A DNA stretch of 10,577 bases from positions 1 to 10,577 of the forward strand of contig JAOXYB010062223.1 in the NCBI GenBank assembly GCA_028565635.1, given 5' to 3'. The translations under genes and the position numbers were made by a program. Below are positions 7,363 to 10,577 of the stretch, in pieces (within the stretch, counting starts at the first letter, position 1; the number at the start of each line of letters is the position of its first letter). Below the pieces are notes generated by a model. The model was not told where the DNA came from. It saw only the letters and a program-made list of their open reading frames with translations, and made no database searches. This stretch comes from Phoronis ovalis. Taxonomy: Eukaryota > Phoronida > Phoronidae.

Positions 7363-7511
7363 GAATTTGGCAGCCTCGTGTTTACCAAGCATGATTCACA
7401 CAGCCAGAATTTGGTAGCCTCATGTTTATCAAGCATGATTCAAACAGCCAGAATTTGGTAGCCTCGTGTTCATCAAGTATGATTCACACAGCCAGATTTT
7501 GGTACTTCATG
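7363..7511. repeat. 44-bp tandem repeat, three full copies plus a partial
   Basis: Full units start at 7363, 7407 and 7451, each beginning GAATTTGG and ending CACAGCCA or AACAGCCA. A partial fourth copy (GATTTTGGTA-CTTCATG) runs from 7495 to about 7511. The copies differ at about six positions, mostly C/T or G/A. The CpG in CCTCGTG is CCTCATG in the middle copy, as expected from loss of a methylated CpG. The period is not divisible by three, so it is not a protein repeat. Each unit holds an ATCA-AGCA-TGAT mini-dyad in copy 2, degraded in the others. Confidence 0.9.
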
Positions 7512-9876
7512 AAAAAAATGTGTCAAAAATGCGCAATTATATGCATCACAGAGAACCTTTATTGAATCGCTCTTGTAAACCTGCTACAATATTAAAACAT
7601 CGATGAATGCATCATATGCATATGCATTATACACACAACTTGCAACTGGAGTACGTAGCATGCGATAGATGTAAAAGAGTAAAACTGTAGCTAAGGTATC
7701 ATATTAGAACTAGGCAAAATCCACGCAACGTCAGTCGCAAACAATTACCTGTCAAGGTCTCTTATCAGTGTCACAGCATATCATATAGTACATAATAATT
7801 ATGTAACAATATACATATTTCTTCTAAATTTACAAAGCAACATATTACCCAATTGCTCTACAGGTACTTTTAGCAGATACTTCCTTAAATATACACAATA
7901 ACCAACATATCCACCTAATTTAGAAAATTATTACTTTTTTGCCAAAGAACTATCATACTTTAACAAAGAAAAAGAAAATCTTCATACAAACCTTTATAGT
8001 TTAAAGCACTATATACAAACTAATCAGACATGCAACCCAGAATACCCACTTTATGCTAAGTTTAATGATAAATAGAGTTCTAAATTGCTGATCTGCATAT
8101 ATGTCACGCTATAAAACAAATTAAGTGCATTTAGACATTACATATATCACATTGATTATTCTCATTTATAGCAACTTGATAACCAAGCATTTTTTGTTTA
8201 AATTAGACTTCATTATCACCTGTATTCATTATATACCTTACCTATATATATAATTATATATATACAGTAATCATAAAATTGGGTAATTTGAGCTAACTAG
8301 AACATGTCTCAATTTTCTTCATTAAATACTGATTAAACGTCTCTGTAACTCTGGTTTGAGATATCAGGTCATTTATTAATTAATAAAATATTTCACATAA
8401 TTATAGTCACAAAAATAGTAATAGCATGTATTTATATACACTGATAGCTGACAAGTTTGCTATTTTAAACCATGTACCAGGAGCCTCCCTTTGAGAAACA
8501 TGTAATATATGATTTATTAAACTTATGAATTATTCGACATTATAAGCATTAAAAATCAAAAATAGAATATTTGTATATATCAGTCAGTTAAGCCTCCTAA
8601 ATCAGCACTCTTTTGAGATCAAAAGTTATTCTTAATCATTGAATTATAAAATATTTGATGAGGCATAAAATGAATAAAAATAAACAGGAGCCTGCTATCT
8701 AAATTTCATTGTATGTAATATTTCTCATAAAAATTAACCAATGTGACATATGGAAGAACTGGAAGGGATTAAAATATGTTTGTTTTTATTCTTTGAATGA
8801 TTATGATAACAGAATAAATTAAATGTAATTCTTATTCTTAAGATTTCAATGATTTTCCCATGTCTTGTGTGACTATATATACTGCTATAAAGCAATAGAC
8901 TATTTGCATATACTTGCTAGTACCACTGGTTTCGCAAAATCCACAATTACGTGTCTTGTTGATGATGGTAATAAAGAATTGTGGTAATGTTTAGGGCTTG
9001 TGACCAGTGGCACAACTACATGCATGCACTGCATAGTCTATTTGAGAGCTCCGCCAAAAGGTTATTGTACAACCAATCACCCACAAATACAGGTTGTATG
9101 TGAAATTTTTTTCTGTCATGTAATCTTTTTCAAATTGGCTGTCTTATCTTTAGCAGTCAGTATCAGTTCTCAAAATTACATCCACTTCTTGTGGCTATAC
9201 TATCAATTTTAAATATGTCAAGGGGATATTTCGAAATCATGTCTTGTTATCATTCTTATGGATCACACTGTTTAAATGAGTTATATGTATTTATATGGCC
9301 TCTTAACAATCAACAACCACTATATAACCAATCTTTTATTGAAAGTAGCCATATTTTTACGGTAAATTGCTTTTAAAGGATGTTTTTCAACTCAATTTTT
9401 TTTGCTCTGGTTGTTATTCCATCAGGGAATCTGTATGGGTCAGGCAAAGATTTTTGTATGTATTTATTTTACAGACATGTAGTACATAGTCTGAAGCTTG
9501 ATTACATAAATGTTAGTTCTTAAGAAAATATAAAATTTTATAACCGAAGATATAGCTATAATTCTTTTAATTCCTTATAATTTATCTATGACTGTAAAAA
9601 AGCAAAAATCAGAAATGCATAAAAACTTAATGAAATGATGCAGTATTACACTTTTTTTTTGTTAAAACATTTAACGTACCCTCATAGACAACTCTTCCTG
9701 TAGAGAGGACGCATTAAATACTTTCTGAAATCAGTACCTAGAAACATCACTGCTGAAAACTGTCTAGTTTGAAGTCACGGTTTATTACAAAATGCTGTTT
9801 AAAAATAATCAAAATTATCTCCAGTTCATGAAGATTTCTACACAAAGTAAGAGAACACGCAACAGATTGCCTTACA
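7512..9876. other. Long AT-rich non-coding region
   Basis: About 2.4 kb without a supported gene. Landmarks are ATGCATATGCAT at 7616-7627, a perfect 22-base AT palindrome at 8243-8264, and a GC-richer patch at 9000-9070. The last is crossed by open frames on both strands (plus 9000-9212; minus 9119-8991, 42 codons). It is probably intronic if the minus-strand exons at 10.1 kb and 2.6 kb belong to one gene. Confidence 0.5.
8243..8264. repeat. 22-bp perfect AT palindrome
   Basis: An alternating TA tract on each side of a central AATT, symmetric over all 22 bases. It could extrude as a cruciform and could be a polymorphic microsatellite. There is no sign of other function. Confidence 0.6.
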
Positions 9877-9930
9877 TTTATTTTTATACTTTAGAATTTT
9901 TACATTTAATAAAAATACTATAATTTTAAT
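9877..9930 (-). terminator. Candidate poly(A) signals for the right-end gene
   Basis: On the minus strand, ATTAAA occurs at 9930-9925 and 9910-9905 and AATAAA at 9882-9877. These are 65 to 118 bases beyond the TGA at 9997-9995. The composition is so AT-rich that each match is weak on its own. Confidence 0.25.
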
Positions 9931-9994
9931 ATAATTAAAAATAAACCCTACCTTATGAGATAAAAGATAAACAACCACAAGTCTTTCCGAGTGT

Positions 9995-10067
9995 TCATGC
10001 TTCAGAATTATTCCTTCTGTTACCCCTTAATGTGGCATTTTTAACTTTGCCATGGGTTGATTTTTCA
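9995..10067 (-). CDS. Candidate terminal coding exon of the basic protein gene
   Basis: On the minus strand the tract CTGTTATTTTTAG (AG at 10069-10068) is a good acceptor. The exon starts with T, which completes an AGT Ser codon with the two bases (AG) left by the exon ending at 10128. It then runs 23 codons to TGA at 9997-9995. The segment is polar and basic (motifs GKVK, LRGNRRNN), similar in character to the upstream exon, and would close a protein of 89 residues if the ATG at 10324 is the start. The intron would be 60 bp, GTAGGT to TTTTAG. An AAG|GTAGGG donor at 9952, in the 3' UTR, hints that the exon might be spliced further. An internal donor GGG|GTAACA is weaker. Confidence 0.38.
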
Positions 10068-10127
10068 CTAAAAATAACAGCATTATAGATTTAAACTATC
10101 TTACCAGACTACTTGAATAGGACCTAC
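10068..10127 (-). other. Putative 60-bp intron
   Basis: Minus strand, from AAG|GTAGGT to CTGTTATTTTTAG|T. It carries an in-frame TAG just inside the 5' end, so reading through would stop at once, which favours splicing at this donor. If the acceptor is not used, a longer intron must lead to another acceptor in phase 2. Confidence 0.4.
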
Positions 10128-10329
10128 CTTAACTTTCGGTAGGACCCAGTTTTTCTTCTACTTCCCGGTGAGGAACTACTTTGTTGCACTTTCGGCAAAA
10201 TAACAAGAGATGGAAAAGAATGGCGACCCGCTTTACGCCGACGGACCGGACTCCACTGGGACACTCCTGATTCACTCACTACTCTTCTTGAGCGACGAGG
10301 TGCGAAATAACCAACAGATGCCATAATGA
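10128..10329 (-). CDS. Basic Ser/Arg-rich nuclear-type protein, coding exon with probable start codon
   Basis: Minus strand. An ATG at 10324-10322 opens 65 codons plus two bases before AAG|GTAGGT (exon end 10128). The exon is about 50% GC with near-expected CpG, in surroundings of about 30% GC, the strongest coding signal here. An acceptor TTTACTATTGCAG (AG at 10331-10330) lies five bases before the ATG, so the start may follow a 5' UTR intron or a spliced leader, or the exon may be internal. Fifteen of 65 residues are Arg/Lys, fourteen are Ser and only one is acidic. Clusters RRSRR (10-14), RRRK (28-31) and RRK (56-58) look like nuclear localisation signals. S25-P-V-R fits the full CDK consensus. 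RRRK followed by SFPSL (36-40) recalls the sororin N-terminus, weakly. I do not firmly recognise the family. Confidence 0.6.
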
Positions 10330-10577
10330 CTGCAATAGTAAACTTTATTAAATCATGAGATTGAAATAAATTTCATGAGCATAGCAACACTATTTGGCAA
10401 GCAATACTAGACATGCTGAAATTAGATGGAACTTCTTAAATTTCAAATAGAGAAAAAATTATAATTGTATAAGAAATTTATTATAATAAGCTAATGGTGA
10501 TAAAAAAACAGTTAAAAAGTAAGTGTTTATAGCGGATGCATGATTGAGTGATTAGAATTATCTAGTATACATATATA
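10330..10577. other. AT-rich sequence upstream of the right-end exon
   Basis: No exon or promoter motif was recognised. It is probably an intron or the 5' flank of the minus-strand gene, whose earlier exons, if any, lie beyond the window. Confidence 0.5.

Noticed and set aside
7190-7417. Plus-strand frame entering the 44-bp tandem array
   Set aside because: The repeat period is not a multiple of three, and the frame ends after crossing one unit, so the array is not coding.
8991-9119. 42-codon minus-strand small frame with ATG, overlapping a plus-strand frame at 9000-9212
   Set aside because: Both strands are open over the same GC-richer patch, and no motif or context favours either.
1-10577. 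CRISPR array, bacterial operon, integron or prophage
   Set aside because: No regularly spaced direct repeats with unique spacers, no Shine-Dalgarno-led long frames and no gene clustering. The composition and splice-like signals indicate a eukaryote.

Overview
The window looks like non-coding DNA from a low-GC metazoan, most likely an invertebrate, with the edge of at least one intron-containing gene on the minus strand. By hand count the bulk is about 25-33% GC. CpG is at roughly half the expected frequency in the first 1.7 kb, with many TG/CA pairs. No frame stays open beyond about 125 codons on either strand. No operon layout, rRNA, tRNA or bacterial signal was found. The candidate exons are short, near 200 bp or less, and bounded by GT/AG signals. 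All species-level statements are inference.

Right end (about 9.86-10.33 kb, minus strand): the best coding region. A 202-bp exon (10128-10329) is about 50% GC with normal CpG content. It encodes 65 residues of a very basic, Ser/Arg-rich protein and lies between a plausible acceptor, 5 bases before the ATG, and a strong donor. A 60-bp intron could join it to a short terminal exon ending in TGA at 9995. Centre-left (about 2.2-2.8 kb, minus strand): a second basic exon of about 66 codons and 42% GC. It ends either at a TAA followed by AATAAA, or at a GTAAGC donor that leads in phase to a further open segment at 2202-2328. The two basic exons share an R-K / S-[FL]-P-S-[IL] motif and are phase-compatible, so they could belong to one gene with a long intron. 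The resemblance to the N-terminal part of the cohesin-protecting protein sororin is from memory and weak.

Repeats: three full copies plus a partial copy of a 44-bp tandem repeat (7363-7511); a 21-22 bp imperfect tandem repeat (581-650); a 112-bp foldback element with TTAA ends and a central palindrome (3625-3736), which looks like a non-autonomous TTAA-specific MITE; and a diverged short duplication (5336-5416 and 5497-5556), one copy of which resembles a small exon.

The rest is AT-rich sequence without recognisable genes, probably intron and intergenic DNA. It contains a few GC- or CpG-rich islands of unknown nature (304-417, 1255-1345, 6475-6690) and scattered palindromic motifs. Without transcripts or homology searches the exon models are hypotheses.
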